Part shown: in pieces, positions 18,485-33,189 of the stretch
Position numbering within the stretch: position 1 is the stretch's first letter
How the letters are laid out: every line of letters starts with the position of its first letter
DNA from: Doris montereyensis
Taxonomy: Eukaryota > Mollusca > Gastropoda > Nudibranchia > Dorididae
Length of the DNA: 64,000 bases
Reading direction: 5' to 3'
Assembly (NCBI GenBank): GCA_037039925.1
Contig: JAXRKP010001187.1
Span: forward strand, 1 to 64,000
The notes under the pieces: model-generated
Database searches by the model: none
What the model saw: the letters and a program-made list of their open reading frames with translations, nothing else
What the model was told of the DNA's origin: nothing
Made by a program: the position numbers and the translations under genes

Positions 18485-21270
18485 TACTAAGCCCACGGCT
18501 ATTAGAGGTAAATATTAAACCAAAAGGAAGAGAAATTAAATTATTGATAGCTTATGGACCAAACGGAGATGCCACCAAAGAAAAACATATCTTCGAAAAT
18601 GATTTACAAATAACTGCAGAGAATCTCAAACCCAAAGAGCAATAAATGGTTTTAGGAGATTTAAACGCTAGAGTAGGCAACAACGTTGAAACACCAGGAG
18701 TATAATAGGTAAAGAAGGAGAGACAACAACTTCTCCAAATGGAGAGAGACTAATAAATTTTTGCCTAAAGAATAACATGAAAATAGCTAAAAGTAACACA
18801 TTTTTTCCTCATAAAGATATCCACAAATATACAAGAGTAAATGAAGACAGATATGAAAAGTCAATGATAAACTACATAATAGTTAGCAGCTCCCTTTTTG
18901 CAGCTCCCTTTTTTTTACAGCACAATGGATGCTAGAGTAAGCAGAGAAGCAGAAATATTTAGTGATCATCACCTAGTGACATAGCCAAAAAGAGATTATT
19001 AACTGAAGAAAATAAACAGGAAAGGAAAGAGAAGAAAGCTTCTAAACTCAAAATAGAAGAACTAAATAAACCAACAGTAAAACAAATGTACCAATCCAGG
19101 ATAAAAAGATATATCAGTGAAAGGCAGATGGATCTGAAGGAAAGCACAATAGAAGAAAAGTGGCAAATATATAAAGAAACACTCCTCAGTTGTACTGAAG
19201 AGGTCTGTGGTAGGAAACAAATTAAAGGAGATAGGAAAAGAACACATTGTGGAATGAGGATGTCAAGACTAAGGTCAAAGAAAAGAAAGATGTATGGAAG
19301 AAATAGTTGCAAACAAAGAGACCAGAGGATAGGATAGATTACGTGAGTAAAAAAGAACTATCGCCAAAGAAGAAGTTAGGAAAGCAAAACAGGAACAGTG
19401 GGAAGAGTTTGGACAAAGATTTCAAGAAAGCTATCATTCAAGGAACTCAAAAGCTTTTCTGGGGAGCAATGAAGAGCATGAGAAAGACCAAAAATGCCCA
19501 ATATGACAAATTAAGAATGCCAAAGGAGAAATAATGAAAGGAGACAGCGAAATCATGGAAACGTGGAAGAAGTATTTTCAACAATTAATTAATCCCTCAG
19601 GAACATATGAAACAATGAGTACAGGTCAATTATTAAGAGTAACAAGTAATCGGGGTGGGACAGCTGAAAATGTAGATATCTCAATGGAAGAACTTCAAAC
19701 AGCTAGAAGAAAACTGAAATTAGGAAAAGCCCCAGGAGCAGATCAAGTTGATCCAGAAATGATTAAAAACCAAGTGAGAGAGGCAGACAAACTACTACAT
19801 ATGCAATATGTCAAGAAGCATAGAAGTCCAAACAGGTGCCAGACGACTGGAAGAAGGGAACAGTAGTACCAATACATAAGAAAGGATCAACTATGGAATG
19901 CTCAAACTATAGAAGGATATCACTACTTAGTGTAGCGTACCAGGAAAAGTGTATGCCAGCATTCTGGAAATGAGATTAAGGAAAAAGAGTAGAGGATCAA
20001 ATTGAAGAGCATCAGAGTGGACTAGACCAGGAAGAAGTGTACAAGACCACATACTGTATTTACAATTTGACGAATAATAGAAAAATTCCTTGAGAAACAC
20101 TGACTTGCACCTGTGTTTTATTGACTTCGAAAAGGCATTTGACACTGTGGGGAGGGACGAACTATGGCATTCTTTTAAAAGAACACAATGTAGTGCAAAA
20201 TTTAAGAGAAGCCATTAAACGTTTTTACAATAAACCAACATGTGCAGTGAAAGTAGCTGGAAATGTATCTGAGGAATTTGAAGTTGATGTAGATATAGGA
20301 GTAAGACAGGGTTGTTTACTAAGTCCTCTTTTGTTTATCACATTTATGGATTCAGTCGGAAAGGCATCCTCAAACATGAAGAAAATGAATGTAGGTATGT
20401 GGAAGCTCAAACCAGTAAATGTATCAATGCTTTCATTTGCTGATGATTTAGTTCTGTTTGGAAAATCAGAAAGGGACCTCCAGTCAAATATCAACATAAT
20501 GAATAATGAATTAAATAAAAGAGGAATGAGAGTTGATGCAAAGAAAACCAAAACAATGCTAGTAAGTAGGGAAGCTAAAACACAAAATCTTAAATTAGGC
20601 AGGGAGGATTTAGAACAAGTTCAAAGCTACAATTACTTAGGAGTAATGATTAACTCAGAGGGAAAAGTTAGAGAAGAAATCAGCCAGAGAATCCAAAAAG
20701 GAAAGTGCAATATATAACCATTTAGGAAAGGCATTTGTAGGTAAACAAGAAATGTCAACAAAAACCAAAATGGCAGTATACAACACAGTTTTTTGTCCTA
20801 CTCTCCTCTGTGGCAGTGAGACCTGGACAGTAGGGGATACAGTAGAGTGCAGGCAGCCGAAATGAAATATCTAAGAAGAGGAGTAGGGAAAACTAAAAGA
20901 GACAAAAACAGAAACACAACAATAAGAGATTAAACCAAAGCAGATAGCATAAAAGTAAGTCCAAGATAGAAATAAATCAACGGAGACGGTTTGGGCATGT
21001 TAACAGAATGAATGACAATAGAATAGCTAAATCAGTATACAGTGCTAAAATTCAAGGTAAAAGACCAAAGGCAAAAGACCAAAAGGCAGACCTCGGAGGA
21101 AGTGTGAAGGAGATAAAAAAGAGGCATTAACGCAAAGAAATTTAACTTTCACGGAAGGAAACAGAAACTGTCAGGACAGGGCAGCCTGGAGAAAGATCAT
21201 TTCGGGCATCTAAAACCCAAACACTGGAAGGTAGAATGGGAGCTGATAAAGAAAGAAAGAAAGCTTGAAT
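18485..21270 (+). mobile_element. 5'-truncated APE-type LINE (copy A)
   Basis: A non-LTR retrotransposon remnant that begins inside the endonuclease domain, typical of incomplete target-primed reverse transcription. Pieces include GDLNARVGNN near 18,655, a degenerate DHHLV region near 18,965, LGKAPGADQVDPEMI near 19,720, DFEKAFDT near 20,128, GVRQGCLLSPLLF near 20,300 and the reverse transcriptase active site SFADDLVLFG near 20,440. The C-terminal FGHVNRMN segment is near 20,995. It ends in a GATAAAGAAAGAAAGAAAG-type tail near 21,265. Many stops and frameshifts interrupt it. Copies B, C and D of the same family occur below. The clade is probably RTE- or Jockey-like; not certain. Confidence 0.85.
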
Positions 21271-21384
21271 ACAAAACCGTTGCAACCCGAGAAAACTAGA
21301 TCTGGACTCCCATTTATTTATACAGTAGAAAATGGTTAGTTGAGCTGGCCTGACGAATATGTGTTTAGTACAACTAAATGGCGT

Positions 21385-21560
21385 CGGTGGGTGGCTGAGT
21401 GGTGAGGTTGCCGGACTTGGGATCACCAGGTCCTGGATGTTGTGTTCCATGTAAAAGACATTTAACATGTATTTTCCCCACTTGCCCCATGTCTAGATGG
21501 GTACAAACACTAGCTTGGGAGTAAAAACATGCATCACATTAGTGTCCTGTCCAGAACGCG
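21385..21560 (+). mobile_element. tRNA-derived SINE-like element
   Basis: A box A-like GGTGGCTGAGTGGTGAGG near 21,390 resembles Leu/Ser-type tRNA starts, followed by a SINE-like body. It sits just after the LINE tail. No complete tRNA cloverleaf is present. The 3' limit is uncertain. Confidence 0.45.
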
Positions 21561-21869
21561 ATTACCATCACCTGTCCCGCTTCACAAGCGGGACAAGCTC
21601 CTGCTCTATGGGCCACAATGGCCTAAAACTAAAAGGAACTTTATTTTGCCTGTCAGGATCTGCATTCAAATGTCGCCTGATTTTATCCAATTCTCAGACT
21701 GTCCTGAACTCTAGTACACTGGCCACTAGATTTGATTTTAGCTTTTAGTGTTTGGCATGGTGTCAAATGTACATCATCTGCTCGTATATCTATATGATAT
21801 GTAAGTGTTGTTTGCAACATTTAGAAAAGCCCTTTTCCCAAAGTCCCCACCTGACTGTCTCCTTTGTCT

Positions 21870-24357
<2,488 letters not shown>

Positions 24358-24485
24358 GACAAGCTTGATCACTAATATCCAAATCTGACATGGAGAAGCT
24401 TGCTGACATTGAATTGACCAGTATTGACAGCACTGACCCTAAGCCAAAGTCCTTTGCCAACAACGTAGATGCCATCCTTATACAG
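24358..24485 (+). CDS. NDRG: NDRG exon 1 (first coding exon)
   Basis: Acceptor TTTCAG precedes 24358, followed by 32 bases of leader and ATG 24390. It encodes 32 residues, MEKLADIELTSIDSTDPKPK then SFANNVDAILIQ, ending in phase 0 at CAG with donor GTTTGT. The acceptor implies a non-coding exon upstream, not identified. The acidic N-terminus is the variable part of NDRG proteins, so this exon is supported mainly by its exact phase match to exon 2. Confidence 0.75.
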
Positions 24486-24699
24486 GTTTGTACAGCGAGT
24501 CCAGTTTATATTTATCAGTGTCCTTCATTTTTTCTTTGAAAAAAATTATGTATTTCTCTAGCCTGTATCTCCGCACAAGTCCAGGCTCGTTGGTACATCA
24601 TTCATCCCCAGCAGGCCATTCTTTCAAAGTCTTTTTCAACTCCCTGGGAAGCATACAGTACAGCAGCCTGTTAGGCGCCCTGACACTCTGACAAGATCT

Positions 24700-24890
24700 T
24701 TCTCTTCCTATAGCTGGGTACTCGTTCATACCTGAGTCAAGTGAGGAAAGCATATTGAAGTACCTTTTCTAAGAGTACAACATTGTGAAAAAACACCTGG
24801 GCCAGGCATGGGGTTTGAACTAGTGTCATTGTGATTACAAACTCACAACACTACCATTTCGCTACAACACCTCCACATCCGGCTTGTAAA
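24700..24890 (-). mobile_element. SINE copy, family 1, minus strand
   Basis: The reverse complement contains a box B-like GTTCAAACCCCATGCC, an AGGTGTTTTTTCACAA stretch and CCTCACTTGACTCAGGTATG, matching the + strand copies at 26,945 and 61,328. It lies in NDRG intron 1. It is truncated relative to the other two. Confidence 0.65.
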
Positions 24891-25204
24891 CGTGTAACTA
24901 TGTAACTTTAATTTTTTTTTTAAATTAAAAAAATGCACACATGGTATTTTTACTCTTGTTTATTCATTTTAAGTGATATAACAAATAACTAGGTTGAAAA
25001 TGAATCATACACAATTCTGTTTTGTTCAATAAAATAAGACACACATTGTTGCATTGGTGTCTTGGAATTCCATGATTTATTGCAGTAGGTACATTTTCAC
25101 AAGTCGAGATTCAGTATCGTGTATTTCTGCCTCTTGCTTGGATGAAATTTACCCCATTAGTTTAATTGGGGGGGGGGGAAATCATATTGCTCGCTTGTTG
25201 CAAG

Positions 25205-26150
25205 AGCATGAAAACCTCATCTCCTGAAGTGATTTTTTTGTTGCTTTTGAGTTAGGGTTCTTGATTTTAGCATGTATATGAGAACTGTCAAAATATAGTC
25301 ATCCTATTTCATTGAAAAGTTAGTAGCCAAGGAAATGGTCACCATCTTGGATTTGACCCAATTTTCAAAATCTGTCTCCTCTCTTAGTTATGAATAAAAT
25401 CACTCAAAACCAGTGCAGATCGTTTTTTCTATTCAATATCTAAAGAATGACGGCAGGTTTTTAAAATATTTTGGATATTTTTTTTAATGAATTTTTGAAA
25501 ACAATATACTGTTTATAAAATACACAAAAATAGCATTTTTATTACAAAAAAGGCATTTTAAATTACAAAAAAAACATTTTCTCAAAAAGTTAACAAGATA
25601 TAAAAAAACTCAACATAATTCTATTAACATTAACAAGAGGAACCTGTGTGCGAATTATTATACAAATCGGTCATTATATGACGGAGGAGATAGAAGTGTA
25701 AAAATACTATAATTCGAGAAAAATGCTTGTAAAGAAATGAAAAGAAAGTAAAACTAGGTTTAGATGTGTGTGCGTTGCTGTGAAAAAGGCTGTCGAATGG
25801 ACCAGTTTTTGTTTATTTCCTTCTATTCCTATACTTGTGCGCGCGATGCTGGCTCCACCTCTTATGTCACAAAGCATGGGGCCGAATCGGCGTGCAGTGT
25901 TCCCGAAAGCCAAGCAAAAGAACTGTGCTGCCATATTGGCGATTAGCCGTCGCTAGAGGGGTTTTCAGTGCCAGTCTTCTCAGTCAGTGTTAGGGTAATT
26001 TATTAAAAAATTGACTGTTTTTAACTTCCCTCACCTACAAAATATTTTGTAAAAAAAAACCCACCGTCATATGGACTTTTTTTTTACCGTAAACTTGTAG
26101 ATAAATGATCGCTCTACCCGAATATGCAAAGAGCAGAAAGTCAACATTTT
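25205..26150 (+). repeat. dispersed repeat copy, split by insertion
   Basis: Bases about 25,205-25,450 and 25,975-26,150 match, in order, the continuous copy at 58,140-58,600. Shared marks are CCTGAAGTGATTT, TTTTGACCCAATTTTCAAAA-type sequence and the CGTCATATGGAC block. The about 525 bases between the halves are absent from the other copy. Element class unknown. Confidence 0.6.
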
Positions 26151-26604
26151 GGTCGTCAATCCAGGTGGCGCTCCCACCCCTTCTTCTTAATACAGGTACA
26201 TCCGTATTGATTGTGTTCTAATTTGGGGGTTGACAGCCGTGGATGCCATTCAAACAATGACTTATGCAATCATATTTTCATTCATTTTACCGACTACAGG
26301 TTGTAAAAAAACATTGATTTGAATTACTTAACTCGATGTCGGCGTAAACAATTTTTTTATTAACTGAAAAATGTGGTGAGGATGGGACTGTCAAAAAACA
26401 TAACAGATAAAACTCGACTTATGCAAACGTCGACTAATGCAGCATCCACTGTATAAATATGTCTTTTGTCTTGCTGTTTACTTTAAATTTGCCTTGAGAC
26501 CAGTGCATATATGGTGGACAGGGTAATACCAGTCAATTAATGTGTCATCATATTCAGAGCATGCATGATGTAAATTTTAATGTGTTTTGATTTTCCTGTT
26601 TCAG

Positions 26605-26704
26605 GAAGACGATGTGGAGACACCTTTTGGCAACATCCATGTGGCCATACAAGGGGACCAGACTAAACAGGCCATCATTACTTTCCACGATATCGGCCTT
26701 AACC
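26605..26704 (+). CDS. NDRG: NDRG exon 2
   Basis: Acceptor CTGTTTCAG and donor GTAAGT flank 100 bases that encode EDDVETPFGNIHVAIQGDQT, then KQAIITFHDIGLN, and leave one base over (phase 1). The ITFHDIGLN motif is a hallmark of the NDRG family and corresponds to the first beta strands of the fold. The phase agrees with exon 3. Confidence 0.92.
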
Positions 26705-26944
26705 GTAAGTTCAATTAAAGTGAACCGTGCCCTTCTATTGTACAAAGGATGTTATCAACTCATTGATGTACTGAAAAACTTTCAAAATCACCTTGTCGTG
26801 TGGAAGAAAATGTTTGGGTTTTTTTCAGGAATCATTACACGTTTTCTTCAACTTTTTAGAAAGCAAACCCATTGAGACAACTAGTATGAAACATTGCATT
26901 ATATATACTTGTATGTTGCAATATATACTCCCAGATATGGGAGA

Positions 26945-27255
26945 GTACTATAGAGGCGTTGTAGCTGAACTGGTAATCACGACGACTGGCACAGGTGGGT
27001 TTTTTTTCACAACGTTGTATGCTTAGGAAAGGTACTTCACTCTAATTTTGTCACTTGACTCAGGTGTGAATGAGTACTCAGCTATAGGTAGAGAACGATC
27101 TTGTCTGACTGTTAGTACGAAAAGCCTAACAGACTGGTGTACTGTATGCTCCCCTCCTGGAGTTAAGAAGAACTTTGAATGAAATGGCTTGCTGGGGGAT
27201 AAATGATGTACAGTCGGTGAGCTTGCACTTGTGCGGGGATACAGACTATAAATCC
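26945..27255 (+). mobile_element. tRNA-derived SINE, family 1
   Basis: A tRNA-like head (GTTGTAGCTGAACTGGTAAT, box A-like) is followed by a conserved body with CTTGACTCAGGTGTGAATGA and a tail ending ACAGTCGGTGAGCTTGCA and GTGCGGGGATA. The copy at 61,328-61,640 is colinear through the full length. A run of ATT repeats follows at 27,288-27,352. Confidence 0.7.
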
Positions 27256-28609
27256 ATCTTTATCTATATTTTATATAACTACTGTTTTAATACTATTATT
27301 ATTGTTGTTACTTTTATTATTACTATTATTATTATTATCATTATTAAATATTTTCATTACTGTTATGACCCATGGAACTGGAGCATATTCTGGTTTCTAT
27401 AATGTGAAGTGAAACAGGTGAAAAAGTACTTCACCTCTGGACAGGACTTGCATAATTTATTCCCCAGCTGTGTCAAGTAGAAAAAACGCATGTTATGAGT
27501 TTTCTCAAAAAAAACATAATGCCGGAACTCACGATCAATGTCTGCCGCTGACACCACACTGTGAAGATTAAGAAAATTGTCTGTTGGCTAGCCATACATC
27601 GATAGTACCAGTGCTGCCAACCTACTGCTAAAAAAGCAGATTTATGCACTTTTTTTTTTTAGATTATACACTTTTTTCCAGATTATTTTTTTAAAGTTTT
27701 TTTTTTTGTTTCTCTGTCCACATTCAATTTTGTGGGCATTTTCAAATTATAGACTTTTTTTTTCGACATCTTCCTCTTTTTGGCAAGCAATCTCCCACTT
27801 TTTCTGTTCACAGGGTTGGTAGCTCTGATAGTAATGTATCAGAGGACATCTATCAAATTTGGTCATGGGGGTATAAAACTATCATTTAATAATTAAGCCA
27901 CTGAGTACACAAATTTATAGCAATTGTTTCTGGCCACCAGTGCCTCAAATTTTCCACACAATTGTTATTTCTGGATCAAAATAATTTTCAGATTTAAGCT
28001 ACTTTCTGAATTTGACTGGTTAGAACAATGTTTTTGTCCTCTTCCTCCATTCCCACTCTCCCCGTCTCTGCTTCATTCATATACATAGCTGCCAACCAGT
28101 ACGTAAAAATTGATTTTAGTGCGTTTCTTTGACTTTTGAGTCCTTGAAAAGTATGTACATGTATATGAGGGTTAACTGTATTTGTTTGTATAGAAAACCG
28201 AAGCTAACGGCAGAGATTCAGAGAGTGGGTGAAAGTCAGGAGACGCCATTCTGAGTTTACAAAACAGCTGTTGGGCTTTGCCAGAAAGACCAGTGATCGG
28301 CAGAGTTTTTGTTATTTATCATAGTGGGGATCATTCCATATTAAATGATCAATGTTTTCTGGAATATTATGAGCTTTTATGCGATTTGAAAAGGTTGGCA
28401 GCTAAGTTATTTCCCATTGTTTGAGTTTTCGACAATGAAAATGAAGAACAAGTTAATAAAATAATAGTTTATTTTTAAAGTTGCTTAGAGGTTTTATGAG
28501 TTAATAAATGAAAATGTTTTTGTCTCTCCCCCATCTTCTCTCTGATCATCCTCATGTAAAACAAAATGTAGTCTTTTTGCTATGTGGTTTTTTGTCTTTA
28601 CTTCCCCAG

Positions 28610-28729
28610 ACATCACATGCTTTCAAGGCTTTTTCAGCTACAAGGATATGCAACCCATCTTACGGCATTTTTGTGTGTATCATCTCAATGCCCCAGGCCA
28701 AGATGTGGGGCCCTGCATTTGAAACCAGA
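28610..28729 (+). CDS. NDRG: NDRG exon 3, with probable one-base deletion
   Basis: Acceptor CTTCCCCAG and donor GTGAGT. It encodes ITCFQGFFSYKDMQPILRHF and CVYHLNAPGQDVG, the conserved HxNAPGQ region. As written, the frame hits a stop (ATTTGA) after GATGTGGGGCCCTGC. One more G in the GGGG run would restore a frame whose end phase (2) matches the exon 4 start. Either the assembly lost a base in the homopolymer or the gene is broken here. Confidence 0.88.
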
Positions 28730-31259
28730 GTGAGTTGATGTGTTTTAGTATGCCCAAAATCGCGTTTTAAGGATTCAGAGTATGCTGCCTTATTTGATAC
28801 CCCTGGTTATTGTGTGGTTTAGGGTTTGGTTTGTTTTGTTTTAAATGTGTATTTTTTTGTTTGTAATATTTTAAAGATTATTTTTAACTTCAAATGTAGA
28901 TCATAGTATTATGTATTAAGAATGAAAAAACAAAAAAAAAACAAAACAATAAAACCCAACACAAAGTCAACACAAATCTTACAGTGGTCACCCAATCAGT
29001 CTAGTTATTTTCATCCACAAGTACCATCTGCCTGTAAAGTTAAAGTAAGTTTTTCCCATCTTCTTTCTCATTTTGTCTAGGTCTTATTATTTTGTGTGAT
29101 TATTTAAAAGCTATTGAATATTCATATTTGATGAATATGTGTGATTCCAATTTTATTTCCTCAGAGGAAACTTAAATCGTTTGAATTTTCTGTATTTTGT
29201 CTTTATATGATGTTTATAAAAATTTCCTCTTAGCATTATATTTACCTGAGAGAACAACCTTATGGTGTGTGTCGCAAAGGTTTTTGAATACATAGTTTAA
29301 TGCATGCTTTCAGGATAAAGTGGCCGATTTGTCTCTATATCTCATAGTATGCATCTTGAGTGTATTATTTTATGTTTTCATTGTATGATATAACAAGCCA
29401 ATTTTGCAGTGCAGCTCAGGGGATACAAATTTGTTTAAAGGTTATGATTTACTAGGTTTTTTGTTTGCTTTATTTTCTCTATGCTGATTGTGATTTGGCT
29501 TTTTGGTTGATAGTCTTTGACTGACCCAAGTAATTTGTAGAATCTAAGCATCATAATTATTGGTGATTTTTATGAATGCTGGTTCGATATCTATTCATTC
29601 TTTGATGTTAATTTTCTTTCACAAAATGATGAATATGGATATTTGTTTAGTAGGCTGAACGCTATGAACAGTTGCTCGGAGTAAACATGGGATTTAAATA
29701 TTTGAAAAGTCCCTTTTGTATCAGTATGCTAAATGTCCTTGGTTCTTTTCACTTTGTGTATTTTATGAGAATATAACAATCCTATTACAACTGTCAATTT
29801 TAAGAAATAATTGTATAGCTTCCTGTCGTTCAGTTTTGCTGTTTAAGTCCTTTTTCTTTGTGGTCAATAGCAAAGTAGCGTAATATCAGGAATCAGCCAG
29901 AAAAATTGCAGATTGAGAAAATGCATCTCTATTCCATTATAACAGATGTTAGAAACTATGGTTGTACGCCAGGAAAGTAAATCCATTTGAATGACTATGT
30001 GATCTAATTGTTCAGCTTATATTGGTGACACAACGTGGAATAAAGGGGTGAGGGGAAAGAAAGTAGCTGAATTGAATCAGTCAAAATCTCGCATCAGGAT
30101 ATCTTAAAATGTATGTTGGATTTATGGAAGCTGATATGCCTAGAAGTAATGTCTTTGATAATTCAAAAGTTATATCGAATTACCCTTAAAATGAAAAGTT
30201 ACAAAAGGTAACAAATTTAAAAACTAAAAAGAAAAGAAAAAAAATGTTTAGTATGTTATCTTAATCTCATTTCTGGGTAATCACTGGTTTTTATAGGGTA
30301 GTAAGTAGCCCAGATTAGTACTGCTATTTTTAACATTTATTTGATGATGAGAAAATACTGTCTGTATCATTTTTGGTGCTAGAATTCAATTAAAGGAAAT
30401 TTTGCATGAAGAATACAGATGCCTTAATGTAGTATTTCTGTAGCCAAAGAGAGGTTAAACGAATGATTGGGACCCAAGTCCTATGATCAGATATGCTTTC
30501 TTTTTTCTTCTTTTATAAACTGAGTAATGACAAGATGGGCTCTTTGTGCTCAGACAGTTGTAAACTATAATACTAACTACAAGCACGGTTGGTTTAAAGC
30601 AGTTCATAATATTGAAATAAAAATTATCTTATTTTATTGCTATTAGTATTGGCTCTATTTCATCAACTGTTCTTGTACCATTCTAAGTTTTTTGTTTTGG
30701 TTTATTTATTGTGTAAACTGTACTAGCTGCCACTGCTCTTTGCATGGGTGGTCAATGGGCTTGCATGACTGTTTTTGTCTAATTACTATTTTAACAATCC
30801 CATGATCCAATGGATGAATATATAACCCATCATCTGGTATTGTTTTTATTTGTATTATATATATAATTATTTAGCAGAATCGGATACCTGTTCAGCTTTA
30901 TTTTAATTTTTAGATGTCTTTTATTGCGTTTCTGTTTTTTTATTTGTATTTTGCATTTTTCTTCTGCAAAAAAATAAATTCTTTGACATTTTGCCATGGT
31001 CCAACCAACAGACATGATGCACTTGGTAATCCCGAGTCTCTAGGTAGCAGGTAGGTTACCAGCTTGTTCACAGTGGGGCAACTTTGGTTACACCAGTTGT
31101 GGGTCTTTTTTTCTTTTTGTTTTGTTATTATTTCACTTTGATTTCCTTTTCTTTTCGTCTTTCTTTGTTTTCATGTCACGGGTTTGTAGGTTGATTGACT
31201 TTCTTTCTCTCAATATTTCACTTATTTTTTTCAAGTTATATCTCTCTCACACGCTTTCT

Positions 31260-31530
<271 letters not shown>

Positions 31531-32417
31531 ATATATATATATGAGGGGATAAGATTCAAAACCTGCTATGCACCTTTTTACATATTGTGAATTTTTTCAC
31601 CATCTCAGACTTTGAATGATGAGTCTTCTGGTGATGAGATCATTTTTGTTAAAAACTGACTATATTCCATTATAATTCGGCTCTAAACATGAAATTGATT
31701 GGGCTTATTTAGAACTATGGGGAAGACAAACTTGATTTTCTCAAGTTATCTTTTTTGGATATAGCGATTTTTGCATCTCACTCCGTCATATATATATATA
31801 TATATATATGCACAGCACTTAATACTTGCTGCAAACACACATATATAAAAAAAAAACAAAGAAAAAGAGTTTCTATATTGGTACTTAATATAAAAGGCTT
31901 TCTCTTTCACAAATATAACCCTATGTGATTTTGGAAAGTGACTGAATCTGCAACGCCTTGCTCAACATTTTGTTTCCTCCTGCTCAACAGTTAGACCGCT
32001 TAACCCCTGATTTTTTTCTTCAGCTTCTGTTAGCTTTGCCACAAAGCAGTCTCCTCTCATTCTACATCTTTGTGCCTTTGCCTTGTATTTGTAATCTCTC
32101 CCTCCCCCCTCACCCCCTTTTCTCCAAACTACCCCAACTCACTTCCAAACCCTCTGGACAGCTAGTGAAAAACTTTATACGATTTAGCTCCCCCTTTCTT
32201 TGTTCGAAATGCGTACCTGAAAAATTCAATTTTACCTAGGACTATATTTCAGTCTTACTTAGTACCAAAATTTCAGAATAACCCGGATCTAAAGGTTTGG
32301 TATTACTCATGTCTGTCAATTTAGTATTGCTATTCTCGGGACCTGATTGTAGCTTGAGCTAGTGGGTATTTTCAAATACATGCCCGTTTTGACAGGTAAT
32401 AATTATAGTACAGTAGT

Positions 32418-32472
32418 CTCCGCCAAAATGCACGGTCGATGGGTGACAAAAAAAACTTGCATTTTGGCGGAG
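32418..32472. repeat. 15-bp perfect inverted repeat
   Basis: CTCCGCCAAAATGCA at 32418-32432 and its exact reverse complement at 32458-32472 flank a 25-base loop. TACAGTAGT just upstream resembles the ends of pogo/Tc1-type elements. Related CATTTTG/GGCG words recur near 33,080-33,190, so this may be one end of a small DNA transposon. Confidence 0.55.
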
Positions 32473-33189
32473 TTGAGGCCCACAACTCACTACATGTATT
32501 TACATTGTCATTCTTGTTTGGACATAAAGTCTTTCGTTTTGTTAGTTGTTTGTTTTCGTTTGGACTTTGCTTGTTACTTGGTTTGAGAATAATTCCCAAT
32601 TGTAGGCTTACCCTCTTCTCATAGATTGTTCATTCTTCTTTAACTCTAACAAGAAGAGATGGGATGGTGGAGACTTTCGTCAAATAGGATTATTTAAAAA
32701 AATTGTACACTTATGACACATATGGCATACAGAGTAGGATCTCCATGAGTAAAAGGGATACAAGACTTTCCTCAGCTTTTTACACTGTGATCAAAGAGAG
32801 AGCCGATCAGAGTGTTTGTCTGGCAGACTGTCGACCTTTAAGACGGGCGAAAACAGGTGGATACACGTGTCAAGAGCCAAGACAGCCTCTACTGAGCATT
32901 GCCGTGCGCATAGTTAACAACACAGAACTAGGTGCCAACCCCCCCTCTCCCACACACACACACACATCTGCGTGACAGGTTTTGTTATTAGGACGAAGCA
33001 GAAAGACGTTATCGAGTTTATTTTTCACAAGAATTGACTCTTTAAATGCAAAAGATTGAAGACGTGCTTACAAAAACATGTTGCACTTTGGCGAAGTCAA
33101 ATCAGCCGTTGTTGCATTTTGAGGGGTTATTAGTGTTGTAAAATTCGGTCGCATGAAAATATTGTGCATTTTTGAGGCATGCAATTTGG